Source: Phenylobacterium sp.
Lineage (GTDB): Bacteria; Pseudomonadota; Alphaproteobacteria; Caulobacterales; Caulobacteraceae
Direction of reading: 5' to 3'
Assembly (NCBI RefSeq): GCF_030651185.1
Contig: NZ_JAUSCJ010000022.1
Location: 124,001-188,000, forward strand
Length of the DNA: 64,000 bases
In this document: positions 44,060-53,233 of the stretch, in pieces
Position numbering within the stretch: the first letter of the stretch is position 1
How the letters are laid out: each line of letters begins with the position of its first letter
The notes under the pieces: generated by a model
Seen by the model: the letters and a program-made list of their open reading frames with translations, nothing else
What the model was told of the DNA's origin: nothing
Databases searched by the model: none
Translations under genes and position numbers: made by a program

Positions 44060-44276
44060 GGCCTATCTGCTGCGGGAACAGCCGCTGAGCGGCGGCGTGG
44101 GCGATCTCCGGGCGATCGCGGGCTTCCAGCGCCTGGGCGTCTCGGGCGGTGTTCAAGACAGGGTCGCCCCGCGCCTGATGCTGCAGCCGAGCGTCCAGTA
44201 CGTGGTCCATCCCGGTGGGACTCGCGACGCTGGTCCGGTTGTGGTCCTCGCCCTGCGCGTGTCCATGGATTTGTAA
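44060..44276 (+). pseudogene. OprB-type carbohydrate porin, C-terminal remnant
   Basis: The reading frame encodes the last ~70 residues of an outer-membrane barrel: GAYLLREQPLSGGVGDLRAI, then APRLMLQPSVQYVVHPGG and a terminal strand ending RVSMDL. The LQPSVQYVVHPGG block is typical of OprB-family porins. No upstream barrel sequence is present, so this is a decayed fragment. It accounts for most of the 327-bp gap before the chemotaxis receptor gene. Confidence 0.5.
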
Positions 44277-44335
44277 CCACTTGTCGTTAACCAGGATCGC
44301 ATTGTTGGTGCGCGTCGGGCTAGGGACTGATTTTC

Positions 44336-46246
44336 ATGGGCTTCATTTCCAATCTGCGTCTGTCGGCCAAGATCATGCTGATCGTCGCCATGCTGCTCAG
44401 TCTCACGGCCGGCATGACCGCATTCGCGGTGATCAAGGCCAACGGGATGGCCGCGGCCACCAAGCATCTCATTGAAGACCCGGTGAAGGGCAATGCGCTC
44501 GCCGCCCGCGCCGAGGGCGCCTTCACCCGCATGCACCAGATCGCCTACGAGACCGTGGTGGAGACCGACGATGGTCAGCTCCCCGAACTGCAGAAGGAAT
44601 TCGACGCCCAGGTCGCCGAGGTCCGCGCCGCCCTGAAGGACATGAAGCCGCTGATCGAGGACGAGCACGTCGCGCCCTTCAAGGTCATGACCGACAGCCT
44701 CGAGACCTATGTGGCCTTGAACAAGGAGCTGCAGGAGCAGCGGATGATCCACCTGCTGTTCGACTGCGAAAGCACCCTGCAGGACAAGATGACCCCTGTG
44801 TACGATCAGGCGGACGCCGCGATCACCCTGCTCAACCGTCAGCAGCAGAAGGACATCGACCAGTCGGCGGTCGACGCGGCCAAGGATTCCCAGGCGGTGT
44901 TCTGGTGGCTGGTCGGCGTCGGCGGCACGGGCGCCCTGCTGCTGGGGGCGCTCTCCATCTACATCTCCCGCAAGGAAATCGCTGGTCCCATCGCCGGCAT
45001 GACCCAGGCCATGGAAAACCTCGCCGGCGGCGACCTCACCATCCACGTCTCGGGCAAGGAGCGCCGTGACGAGATCGGCGCCATGGCGCGGGCGGTCCAG
45101 GTGTTCAAGGAAAACGGCCTGGCGCTCACCACCGCCGAGGCCGAGAAGGTCCGCATGGAGGCCCAGAGCGCGCAAGAGCGCCAACGCGCCGAGGCCGAGC
45201 GCGCCGCGCTCGCCGCCGAACAGGCCCATGTGGTGGAATCGGTGGCCGAGGGGCTGTCGCGGCTGTCCGATGGCGACTTGCTGCATCGTCTGCCCGACGA
45301 CTTCCCGGTGGCCTACATCAAGCTGCGTGACGACTTCAACCGCGCCATCGGCGGGCTTGAGGAAGCCATGCTGGTGATCGCGGCCAATGCGTCCAGCATG
45401 CAGAACGGCGCCGGCGAGATCAGCAACGCCGCCGACGATCTGTCGCGCCGCACCGAACAACAGGCCGCCAGCCTGGAAGAGACCGCCGCCGCCCTCGACG
45501 AGATCACCGTCACGGTGAAGAAGTCCGCCGCCGGCGCCGAACAGGCCAATGACGTGGTTAACGCCGCCCGCGGGGACGCCGAACGCTCCGGCGTGGTGGT
45601 CAACGAGGCGGTCGACGCCATGGGTGAGATCGCGTCTTCGTCCAGGCAGATCAGCCAGATCATCGGCGTCATCGACGAGATCGCCTTCCAGACCAACCTG
45701 CTGGCCCTCAACGCCGGTGTCGAAGCCGCCCGGGCCGGCGACGCGGGCCGCGGCTTCGCGGTCGTGGCCTCCGAGGTGCGGGCTTTGGCCCAGCGCTCGG
45801 CGGAAGCGGCCAAGGAGATCAAGACGCTGATCGCGGCGTCCACCCGTCAGGTGGAGAGCGGCGTGCGCCTCGTCGGCGAGACCGGCACGGCGCTCGCCGG
45901 CATCGTCAACAAGGTCAGCGAGATCTCGGGCCTGGTCTCGGAAATCGCCGCCTCGTCCCAGGAACAGGCCACCGGCCTCAACCAGGTCAACGCCGCGGTC
46001 AACCAGATGGACCAGGTCACCCAGCAGAACGCGGCCATGGTGGAGCAATCCACCGCCGCCAGCCACAGCCTGTCACAGGAAGCCCAGGAGCTGAACCGCC
46101 TGGTGGCCCGCTTCAAGACCAGCGGCGGCCACGCCGCGCCCCAGGCCGCCCGGCGTCAGGCGCCGGCCCACGCCCCGCGTCCGCAGATGCGCGCCACCTC
46201 CCAGGTGGCCCAGCGCCCGGCCGACGACAGCTGGGAAGAATTCTAA
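44336..46246 (+). CDS. Methyl-accepting chemotaxis protein
   Basis: A 636-residue receptor. Helix 1 is about residues 12-32, followed by a ~155-residue four-helix-bundle-type periplasmic domain, helix 2 near 190-212 (WWLVGVGGTGALLLGALSIYI) and a HAMP domain with ITHAMENL-like sequence (MTQAMENLAGGDLTIHVSGK). The signalling tip IDEIAFQTNLLALNAGVEAA is intact. The C-terminal WEEF resembles the pentapeptide that tethers CheR/CheB in related receptors. The ligand is unknown. A hairpin terminator follows. Confidence 0.92.
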   Translation: MGFISNLRLSAKIMLIVAMLLSLTAGMTAFAVIKANGMAAATKHLIEDPVKGNALAARAEGAFTRMHQIAYETVVETDDGQLPELQKEFDAQVAEVRAALKDMKPLIEDEHVAPFKVMTDSLETYVALNKELQEQRMIHLLFDCESTLQDKMTPVYDQADAAITLLNRQQQKDIDQSAVDAAKDSQAVFWWLVGVGGTGALLLGALSIYISRKEIAGPIAGMTQAMENLAGGDLTIHVSGKERRDEIGAMARAVQVFKENGLALTTAEAEKVRMEAQSAQERQRAEAERAALAAEQAHVVESVAEGLSRLSDGDLLHRLPDDFPVAYIKLRDDFNRAIGGLEEAMLVIAANASSMQNGAGEISNAADDLSRRTEQQAASLEETAAALDEITVTVKKSAAGAEQANDVVNAARGDAERSGVVVNEAVDAMGEIASSSRQISQIIGVIDEIAFQTNLLALNAGVEAARAGDAGRGFAVVASEVRALAQRSAEAAKEIKTLIAASTRQVESGVRLVGETGTALAGIVNKVSEISGLVSEIAASSQEQATGLNQVNAAVNQMDQVTQQNAAMVEQSTAASHSLSQEAQELNRLVARFKTSGGHAAPQAARRQAPAHAPRPQMRATSQVAQRPADDSWEEF

Positions 46247-46292
46247 GACCGAAATTCGACCCGCAACCTCCTCCACCGCGGTTCGTCAGCAA

Positions 46293-46325
46293 GGCCCTTC
46301 CCCTCCCCAGGGGGAGGGCTTTTCC
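46293..46325 (+). terminator. Rho-independent terminator after the chemotaxis receptor gene
   Basis: CCCTCCCC-AG-GGGGAGGG forms a strong hairpin followed by CTTTTCC. It lies 55 bases after the receptor stop. Confidence 0.7.
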
Positions 46326-46377
46326 TTGCTCGGATATTCACGGCCGAGCTTTCCCGCGCGACCCGCTTGCGCATATT

Positions 46378-46396
46378 TAGTTTGTCGAACATACTA
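46378..46396. promoter_or_regulatory. Operator A: TAGTTTGTCGAACATACTA palindrome
   Basis: An imperfect palindrome, TAGTTTGT-CGA-ACATACTA, lies in the promoter region 75 bp upstream of the TonB-receptor start. An almost identical site precedes the Rieske gene at 50960. The size and symmetry fit a MarR-family site, and a marR gene ends the cluster. Confidence 0.6.
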
Positions 46397-46470
46397 ATTG
46401 TCAGAACAACGGTTGAGCGATGGCTCCATCGGCCCGCACAAGACGGGACAACACGCCATGGGAGGGCGTC

Positions 46471-49167
46471 ATGGGTATGAAGCGGTCAGTTTCACTGCGT
46501 CTCGGTGCGTCCATTCTGGCTCTGACGGCGGCGGCCGCAAGCCAAGCCTGGGCCCAGGAGGCCACCGAGGTTTCGGAAATTGTCGTCACCGGCACCTCGA
46601 TCCGGGGTGTGGCGGCCACCGGGTCTCCGGTCACCGGCGTCGATCAGGAAGAGCTCAAGGCCTCGGGCGTGGCCTCGGCCAGCGAGGTCACCAAGCTGTT
46701 GCCCCTGGTGCTGAACCTCGGCGCCGATGAGGCCCGCAACTCCTTCACCGGCGGCGCCCAGGACGCGGCGGCCAACGGCACAGCGGTGCGCACCGTCAAT
46801 CTGCGCGGCATCGGCCCGGAAGCCACCCTGCTGCTGTTCAACGGCCGCCGGCTGGCCCCCAACGGGGTGATCAAGGCGCTGTCGGACGTGGACCAGATCC
46901 CCACCGTGGCCCTGGCCCGCATCGAGGTCGTGGCCGACGGCGCCTCGGCCATCTACGGCTCCGACGCGGTGGCCGGCGTGGTCAACCTGATCACGCGGAA
47001 GAACTTCGACGGGGCTGAGACCGCCTACCGTTACGGGGCGGCCGACGACCTCTACCAGCGGGTCTATTCGCAGACCTTCGGCAAGACCTGGAGCGGCGGC
47101 AGCGCCTTCTTCGCCTACGAGCACAACGAGCGCAGCCACCTCTCCGGCGCCGACCGGCCCTGGGCCAGCCAGGATCGCCGCGCCCGTGGCGGCAGCGACG
47201 CCCGCCCCTTCACCGCCGCGCCGGGCAATATCGTGATCAGTGGCGTCCGCTACGCCCTGCCCAACACCAACGGCGTCGGCGTCAGCCCGGCCGCCTTGGT
47301 GGCCGGAACCGCCAACCGCTACGACGAGGCCGCCCACGCCGACCTGCTCCCGGCCCAGGAACGCGACACCATCCTGTTCAACGTCCACCACAAGGTCGAT
47401 GACCGGCTGGAGCTCTGGTACGAGGGGTTCTATTCGCGCCGCAAGTTCGATCTGGCCGCGCCGCCGGCCCTGTTCAGCCTGTCGGTCCCCAACACCAATC
47501 CGTGGTTCGTCGCCCCGGCCGGCGTGACGCCGACGCCTACCAGCGAAACCGTCGAGTACCGCTTCCTGGACGACCGGCAGCCCAACTCCACCGGCTGGGA
47601 AAACTCCCAGCAGAACGCCGTCGGTTTCGTCTTCGACATCACCAACGATTGGCAGATGCAGGGGTCCTTCGACCACGGCGTGGACCGGGGCTTCCAGTCG
47701 CGGCAGAGCGTGCTGAACAACACCATCCTGACTGCCGCCCTGCGCTCGTCCAACCCGGCGACCGCCTTCAATCCCTTCGGCAACGGGACCTTCAACCGGG
47801 GCGCCAACGCCGCCTTGGTGGAGTTGATCGACGGCGAGCGCGACCAGTACGGCACTGCGATCAGCAAGAACTTCCAGATCAAGGCCGACGGCCCGGTGAT
47901 GGATCTGCCGGCCGGTACGATGCGGCTGGCCGTGGGCGCGGCCTACAACAACAACAGCTTCCGCCAGTCGCTGTTCGCCACCAATGTCGCCGCCAACGGC
48001 AGCGTCACCTCCAAGATCGTGGTCAACCGCCGCAACGTGCGCGGCGTGTTCGGCGAGCTGTTCATTCCCCTGGTGGGGGGCGACAACGCCCTGCCGGGCA
48101 TCGCGCGGCTGGACCTGTCCCTGGCTGGCCGGGTCGAGGAATATTCCGACTTCGGACGGACCTCCAACCCCAAGGTCGGCCTAGTCTATTCGCCCTTCGC
48201 GGGCTTAAGCCTGCGGGCCACCTACGGTACCTCGTTCCGCGCGCCCTCCCTGGTGGACGGCGCCGACCAGATCCAGAACATCTTCATCCAGAACCTGACC
48301 GATCCGACCTCGGGCACGGGCACGACCCGGGGCGTCTTCTACAATGGCGGCAACTCCAAGCTCGGCCCGGAGGAAGCCACCACCTGGTCCTACGGCCTGG
48401 ACTGGAACCCGTCGTTCCTGAGCGGCCTGCGGCTCTCGGCCACCTACTACAAGATCGACTACACCAACCGCATCGACGTGGTGCCCAACTCCGCGCTCAC
48501 CCAGGCTGCGGTCTACGGCGTCTACGCCCTGCGCCGTCCGGCGGCCTCCGATGTGGCGGGCAATGCGGCCTTCAACGCGCTCGTCGCCACCTTCATGTCG
48601 AGCCCCGACCTGCAGAACCCGGTGGAGGCGGTGACCAACATCAACGCCATCATCGACGGCCGCCGCCAGAACCTGGGCAGCCTGAAGCAGGACGGCCTGG
48701 ACGTGAACATCGGCTACCGGATGGAGACCGGGGTCGGGGCCTTCGACGCCTCGGTGGACGTGGCCAAGATCTTCCACGTCAAGCGCCGCACCGCCGCCGG
48801 CGCGCCGGAGACCGACGTCAACGACATCTTCGGCAACCCGGTGGACCTGCGCGTCCGTTACGCCCTCGGCTGGAGCCTGGGGGGCTTCAGCGCCCACGCC
48901 TTCGCCAACTATGTGGACAGCTTCAAGAACACGGCGGTCACCCCCAATGTCGAGGCGCCCAGTCAGACCACCTATGACGCGACCCTGTCCTACGCCTTCC
49001 CGGAGACCGCGCCCTACCACCTGGACGGGGTGCGCCTAACCCTGTCGGCCCAGAACCTCACCGACGAGGATCCGCCGATCGTTCTCAACGGCACGGTGAG
49101 CTGGGACAGCCAGACCGCCTCGCCCATCGGCCGCCTGGTGGCCTTCGAAATCACCAAGAGCTGGTAG
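46471..49167 (+). CDS. TonB-dependent outer-membrane receptor
   Basis: An 898-residue TonB receptor with a signal peptide (LGASILALTAAAASQAWA), a TonB-box region SEIVVTGTSIRGV, a plug domain (VRTVNLRGIGPEATLLLFNG, then IYGSDAVAGVVNLITRK) and a long beta-barrel that ends in the aromatic terminal residue of FEITKSW. The ATG at 46471 follows GGGAGGGC and is preferred over the in-frame ATG at 46420. Such receptors import scarce or bulky substrates. Here it heads a catabolic cluster with its own operator-like site, so it probably takes up the cluster's substrate rather than iron. Confidence 0.88.
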   Translation: MGMKRSVSLRLGASILALTAAAASQAWAQEATEVSEIVVTGTSIRGVAATGSPVTGVDQEELKASGVASASEVTKLLPLVLNLGADEARNSFTGGAQDAAANGTAVRTVNLRGIGPEATLLLFNGRRLAPNGVIKALSDVDQIPTVALARIEVVADGASAIYGSDAVAGVVNLITRKNFDGAETAYRYGAADDLYQRVYSQTFGKTWSGGSAFFAYEHNERSHLSGADRPWASQDRRARGGSDARPFTAAPGNIVISGVRYALPNTNGVGVSPAALVAGTANRYDEAAHADLLPAQERDTILFNVHHKVDDRLELWYEGFYSRRKFDLAAPPALFSLSVPNTNPWFVAPAGVTPTPTSETVEYRFLDDRQPNSTGWENSQQNAVGFVFDITNDWQMQGSFDHGVDRGFQSRQSVLNNTILTAALRSSNPATAFNPFGNGTFNRGANAALVELIDGERDQYGTAISKNFQIKADGPVMDLPAGTMRLAVGAAYNNNSFRQSLFATNVAANGSVTSKIVVNRRNVRGVFGELFIPLVGGDNALPGIARLDLSLAGRVEEYSDFGRTSNPKVGLVYSPFAGLSLRATYGTSFRAPSLVDGADQIQNIFIQNLTDPTSGTGTTRGVFYNGGNSKLGPEEATTWSYGLDWNPSFLSGLRLSATYYKIDYTNRIDVVPNSALTQAAVYGVYALRRPAASDVAGNAAFNALVATFMSSPDLQNPVEAVTNINAIIDGRRQNLGSLKQDGLDVNIGYRMETGVGAFDASVDVAKIFHVKRRTAAGAPETDVNDIFGNPVDLRVRYALGWSLGGFSAHAFANYVDSFKNTAVTPNVEAPSQTTYDATLSYAFPETAPYHLDGVRLTLSAQNLTDEDPPIVLNGTVSWDSQTASPIGRLVAFEITKSW

Positions 49168-49238
49168 TTTCCTCTGTCCTTGGCGGCGCGGTTGTCCCCA
49201 CAGCCGCGTCGCCGTCTTTTTGATTTGCGGAGTTCGCG

Positions 49239-50927
49239 ATGCGCCTTTCAGCCCAATTGGCCTGGCTGGCCGCCGCCGCCCTCCTGATCCTAGGCTCGCC
49301 CGCCGCCGCCGCCGCCGCCGCCTTCGGCGAATACCACCCGGCGCCCCGCTACGACGAGGAGGTGGTCACCTCCCTCTACCTGCCCATGCGCGACGGCACG
49401 CGCATCGCGGTCTCCCTGCACCGTCCGTCCAAGGACGGCAGGCCGGTGGAAGCCCGCCTGCCGGTGATCTGGCACAATACGCTGGCCATCGACGCCGCCC
49501 GGACCGGCCCCCCGCCGCCTGGCCTCGCGAGCCTGACCCGCCAGGGTTATGTGGTCGCCGTGGTGGCGCGGCGCGGCAACGGCGCCTCCTTCGGGACCCG
49601 CCGGGGCTATGAGGACTTCACCGAAGGCTTCGACGCCTATGAGGTCACCGAGTGGCTGGCGGCCCAGCCCTGGTCGGACGGCAAGGTGGGGATGTTCGGC
49701 TGCTCCAACACCGGCGAGGCGGTGATGCACGCCATCGCGGCCCGGCCGCCGAGCCTGGCCGCCGCCTGGGCCGGCTGCTTCGCCTGGGACCGCTTCGACG
49801 GCCACACCCGCGGCGGGATCATCGCCCAGTTCGGCGCCGGCCCCAGCCGCACGGTGGAGCAGGACCTGCAGACCAATCCGGTCCAGGGCGACGAGAGCAA
49901 GACCCTGCTGCGCCAGGCCGCCGAGGAGCATCTCGCCTCCACCAACCTGCTGGAGCTGATGAAGGGCATGCCCTATCGCGACAGCTACTCCACCCTGGTG
50001 ATGAGCCGCTTCTGGTACGAGGTCAGCCTGGGCGCCGTGGCCGACCAGGTGAAGCGGGCCAAGGTGCCGCTCTATGTCCAGGGCGGCTGGCTGGACGACT
50101 TCCGCACCCAGGGCCTGGTGACCATGGCCAACCTGCCGGGGACCCGGGTGGTGATCGGCCCCTGGCGGCACTGCCGCAACGAGGGGTTCGACCTGCAGTC
50201 CGAGCAGCTGCGGTTCTTCGACCATCACCTGAAGGGCATCGACACCGGCATCGCCACCGATGCGCCGATCCACTACTTCACCATGCACGGCGCCAAGGAC
50301 GGCGCCTGGAAGTCGACGGTGACCTGGCCGCTGCCAGCCGCCCGGGCGACCCAGGTGTTCCTCGACGGCGGCAAGCTGACCGACCGGGCGGGCAGGAAGG
50401 CCACCACCTTCACGGTCACCTACGACGCCCCGTGCCCCGCCGAGCCGGTGGGCGCCTTCTCCGTCTCCTGCCATCCGGTGGGCGGGGTGAGCTTCACCAA
50501 AGGGCCTCTGAAGGCCGACACGGAAGTCACCGGCCACCCGATCGCCGACCTCTGGATCACCTCCAGCGCGCCGGACGCCAACCTCTTCGTGTTCGTGGAG
50601 GACGTGGCCCCGGACGGGACCATCACGGTGGTCACCGACGGCCGCCAGAAGGCCTCCCTGCGCAAGCTCAACCCCGCGCCGTGGCCGCTGCTGGGTCTGC
50701 CCTGGCATCGCAGCTGGAAGGAGGACGCCGCCGACCTGACGCCCGGCGAACCGGCCCAGATCACCTTCGACCTCCTGGCGGCCTCCTACGTCTTCAAGGC
50801 CGGCCACCGCATCCAGATCACCGTGGCCGGCGCCGACTACCGCGAACGCGCCCAGCCACGATTCACGCCCGCGCCCACCCTGACAGTGCTGGCCAAGTCG
50901 TCAGTGAGTTTGCCGGTTGTGAGGTGA
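49239..50927 (+). CDS. Exported CocE/NonD-family hydrolase (Xaa-Pro dipeptidyl-peptidase-like)
   Basis: A 562-residue hydrolase with a signal peptide ending in an Ala-rich stretch near residue 28, so it probably acts in the periplasm. The N-terminal alpha/beta-hydrolase has the nucleophile motif GMFGCSNTGEA (Ser156), where the usual S-Y-x-G is S-N-T-G. The acid and His are likely in GGWLDDFRTQG and GPWRHCRNEG. A C-terminal beta-sandwich domain follows from about residue 360. The family hydrolyses esters such as cocaine, acyl esters and N-terminal dipeptides. It lies 71 bases after the TonB receptor gene and probably shares its transcript. Confidence 0.85.
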   Translation: MRLSAQLAWLAAAALLILGSPAAAAAAAFGEYHPAPRYDEEVVTSLYLPMRDGTRIAVSLHRPSKDGRPVEARLPVIWHNTLAIDAARTGPPPPGLASLTRQGYVVAVVARRGNGASFGTRRGYEDFTEGFDAYEVTEWLAAQPWSDGKVGMFGCSNTGEAVMHAIAARPPSLAAAWAGCFAWDRFDGHTRGGIIAQFGAGPSRTVEQDLQTNPVQGDESKTLLRQAAEEHLASTNLLELMKGMPYRDSYSTLVMSRFWYEVSLGAVADQVKRAKVPLYVQGGWLDDFRTQGLVTMANLPGTRVVIGPWRHCRNEGFDLQSEQLRFFDHHLKGIDTGIATDAPIHYFTMHGAKDGAWKSTVTWPLPAARATQVFLDGGKLTDRAGRKATTFTVTYDAPCPAEPVGAFSVSCHPVGGVSFTKGPLKADTEVTGHPIADLWITSSAPDANLFVFVEDVAPDGTITVVTDGRQKASLRKLNPAPWPLLGLPWHRSWKEDAADLTPGEPAQITFDLLAASYVFKAGHRIQITVAGADYRERAQPRFTPAPTLTVLAKSSVSLPVVR

Positions 50928-50959
50928 AGGCGGCTTGACCCTCCCGTCGTGTCCGTAAA

Positions 50960-50978
50960 TAGTATGTGGAACATACAA
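50960..50978. promoter_or_regulatory. Operator B: TAGTATGTGGAACATACAA palindrome
   Basis: TAGTATGT-GGA-ACATACAA matches operator A at 15 of the 17 central positions, with the same spacing. It lies 33 bp before the Rieske start, where a repressor would block transcription. The following ACAAACGAA word recurs at operator C. Confidence 0.6.
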
Positions 50979-51010
50979 ACGAACTTTTCGACCTATCTGG
51001 GAGCCGCGCC

Positions 51011-52036
51011 ATGTTCATCCGCAATCGCTGGTACGTGGCGGCCTGGGACAAGGAGGTCAGCGCCAAGCCGCTGGCCCGCACGATCTGCGGCGAGAAGGTG
51101 GTGCTGTTCCGGCGCAGCGACGGGTCGGTCGCGGCCCTGGCCGACTTCTGTCCCCACCGCCTGGCGCCCCTGTCCCTGGGCGTGGTCGAGGGCGATGCGA
51201 TCCGCTGCGGCTATCACGGCCTGCTGGTGGACGGGGCCGGCGCCTGCGTGGAGATGCCGGGCCAGGAGGATGCGCCCAGGCGGCTGTCGGTGACCCCCTA
51301 TCCGCTGGTGGAACGCTACCGGTTCGTCTGGGTCTGGATCGGAGAGGCCGGCCAGGCCGATCCGGCCCTGATCCCCGACTTCTGGTTCTGCGAGGACGCC
51401 GGCTGGGCCTTCGACGGCGACGTCTATCCGGTGGCCTGCGACTACCGCCTGCTGGTGGACAACCTGATGGACCTCAGCCACGAGACCTATGTCCACCCGT
51501 CCTCCATCGGCCAGAAGGAGATCGTCGACAGCCCCATCGACACGCGGCTTGAGGGCGAGGCGGTGGTGGTGGAGCGTTGGATGCGCGGCATCGAGCCCCC
51601 GCCGTTCTGGCGCACATTCCTGGGCAAGGAGGGGCGCGTCGACCGCTGGCAGATCTGCCACTTCGCCCTGCCGTCGGCGGTGACCATCGAGGTCGGCGTG
51701 GCGCCCGTCGGGACCGGGGCGCCGGAGGGCGACCGCTCCCAGGGCGTGGAGGGCGTGGTGGTCAACTTCATGACGCCCGAGAGCGAGACCACCTGCCGCT
51801 ACTACTGGGGCATGGCGCGGTCCTTCGGGGTTGGTGACGCGGGTCTGACCGAACGCATGCGCCAGAGCCAGGCCGGGGTCTTCGACGAGGACGTCGTCGT
51901 GCTGGAGGCCCAGCAGCGCAATATCGTCCTGCGCCCCGACCTGAAGCTGGTGACGTTGGCCATCGACGCCGGCGGGGCCCACGCGCGCCGGCTGATGGAG
52001 CGGGCGGCCCTGGAGTCCGCCAAGGCCCCGGCCTAG
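51011..52036 (+). CDS. Rieske non-heme iron aromatic oxygenase, vanillate-demethylase type
   Basis: A 341-residue oxygenase. The Rieske [2Fe-2S] ligands are C47 and H49 in FCPHR and C66 and H69 in CGYHG. The mononuclear iron site is NLMDLSHETYVH, with the D-x2-H-x4-H pattern. Size and layout fit the O-demethylase/VanA-like group, which cleaves aryl methyl ethers or hydroxylates aromatic acids. No ferredoxin or reductase gene is in the window, so electrons come from elsewhere. The ATG at 51011, behind GGGAG, is preferred over 50966, which lies inside operator B. It is the first gene of a co-directional run to marR. Confidence 0.9.
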   Translation: MFIRNRWYVAAWDKEVSAKPLARTICGEKVVLFRRSDGSVAALADFCPHRLAPLSLGVVEGDAIRCGYHGLLVDGAGACVEMPGQEDAPRRLSVTPYPLVERYRFVWVWIGEAGQADPALIPDFWFCEDAGWAFDGDVYPVACDYRLLVDNLMDLSHETYVHPSSIGQKEIVDSPIDTRLEGEAVVVERWMRGIEPPPFWRTFLGKEGRVDRWQICHFALPSAVTIEVGVAPVGTGAPEGDRSQGVEGVVVNFMTPESETTCRYYWGMARSFGVGDAGLTERMRQSQAGVFDEDVVVLEAQQRNIVLRPDLKLVTLAIDAGGAHARRLMERAALESAKAPA

Positions 52037-52045
52037 GCTCGCCGC

Positions 52046-53164
52046 ATGACCCTGAGTCTGATGCTGGTGGGCGACCTCGTCCTTGACGAGCCCGAGGGCG
52101 ATGTCTTCTTCGATCCGTCCCGCGCGGTGCTGGCCCAGGCCGACATCCTGGTGGGTCACGTCGAGGTGCCGCACACCGACCGCGGGACCGAGTCGGTCGG
52201 CGACATCCCGGCGCCCGGCGCGCCGCCGGAGAACCTGGCCGCCATCGGCCGGGCGGGGTTCAACATCGCCACCCTGGCCGGCAACCACATCCACGACCGG
52301 GGCGGCGAGGGCATCGCCGACACCATCGATGGCCTGGTGGCGGCCGGGATCGCCACCACCGGAGCCGGAGCTAATCTCGCCGCGGCGCGGGTCCCCGCCA
52401 TCGTCGAGCGGGCGGGGCTCAAGGTGGGGGCGCTGTCCTACAACTGCGTCGGCCCCCGCGAGGGCTGGGCGAGCGAGCGCCGGGCCGGCTGCGCCTATCT
52501 CAAGATCATCAGCCACTACGAGCTGGAGGGCGCCAACCCCGGCGGCCCGGCCAAGGCCTATACCTTCGCCGACCCCGACACGGTCGAGGCCATGGAGGCC
52601 GACATCGCCGCCCTGCGGCCACAGGTCGACGTCCTGGTGGTGGCCTTCCACAAGGGGGTGGTCCATACGCCGTCGCACCTGGCCATGTACGAGCGCGCCG
52701 TGGCGCGGGCGGCCATTGAGGCGGGCGCCGACATCGTCACCGGCTCCCACGGCCACGTCATCCAGGGGGTGGAGACCTACAGGGGCAAGCCGATCTTCCA
52801 CGGCCTGGGCAACTTCGTGGTGGTGACCAAGGCCCTGTCGGTGGAGGGCAATGACAGCCCCGAACGCAAGGCCTGGGCCATCCGGCGCAAGGCCCTGTTC
52901 GGCTTTGAACCGGACCCGGACTATCCGCTCTATCCCTTCCACCCCGAGGCCAAGAACCTGATCCTGGCCGACTGCCGGATCGGCGCGGATGGATCGGTCA
53001 GCGCCGGCTTCCGGCCGGGCTGGATGGCCCCCACCGGCCAGCCCGAGGTGCTGGGGAACGACGCGCGCGGCCAGGCGGTGGCCGACTATGTGGCGAAGAT
53101 CAGCGCGGCGGTGGGATTGAAGACCAGCTTCGCCTGGGACGGCGACCGGGTGACCTTTTCCTGA
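52046..53164 (+). CDS. CapA-family metallophosphoesterase-like protein
   Basis: A 372-residue protein of the CapA/PgsA-like family, which shares the metallophosphoesterase fold: SLMLVGDLVLDEPEGDV, NIATLAGNHIHDRGGEGIAD, VVAFHKGVVHTPSHLAMY and the C-terminal IVTGSHGHVIQGVETYRG with IFHGLGNFV. The D, GNH and GHGH-type metal-site residues are intact. Founding members take part in poly-gamma-glutamate capsule formation, but there is no signal peptide or membrane helix here, so it is cytoplasmic. A role in the catabolic cluster, such as hydrolysis of a phospho- or acyl intermediate, is inference. It lies 9 bases after the Rieske gene. Confidence 0.8.
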   Translation: MTLSLMLVGDLVLDEPEGDVFFDPSRAVLAQADILVGHVEVPHTDRGTESVGDIPAPGAPPENLAAIGRAGFNIATLAGNHIHDRGGEGIADTIDGLVAAGIATTGAGANLAAARVPAIVERAGLKVGALSYNCVGPREGWASERRAGCAYLKIISHYELEGANPGGPAKAYTFADPDTVEAMEADIAALRPQVDVLVVAFHKGVVHTPSHLAMYERAVARAAIEAGADIVTGSHGHVIQGVETYRGKPIFHGLGNFVVVTKALSVEGNDSPERKAWAIRRKALFGFEPDPDYPLYPFHPEAKNLILADCRIGADGSVSAGFRPGWMAPTGQPEVLGNDARGQAVADYVAKISAAVGLKTSFAWDGDRVTFS

Positions 53165-53167
53165 GCG

Positions 53168-53220
53168 TTGACACGGCTCTCCGAAAACCGTTTACTCAAC
53201 AAACGATATAATAGACAAAC
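53168..53220 (+). promoter_or_regulatory. Candidate promoter and operator C before the TRAP genes
   Basis: TTGACA (53168-53173), 17 bases, then TTTACT (53191-53196) forms a possible promoter; a perfect TATAAT also occurs at 53207. Two ACAAACGA half-sites follow, at about 53200 and 53214, and match the ACAAACGAA flank of operator B and the ACAAAC half-site of operator A. This suggests an internal promoter under the same regulator. Confidence 0.4.
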
Positions 53221-53233
53221 GAATTGGGAGGGC

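Noticed and set aside
53168-53233. Upstream TTG start for the small TRAP subunit
   Set aside because: The TTG is part of a TTGACA -35-like sequence, the added residues are charged and atypical, and the GTG at 53234 has a good ribosome site.
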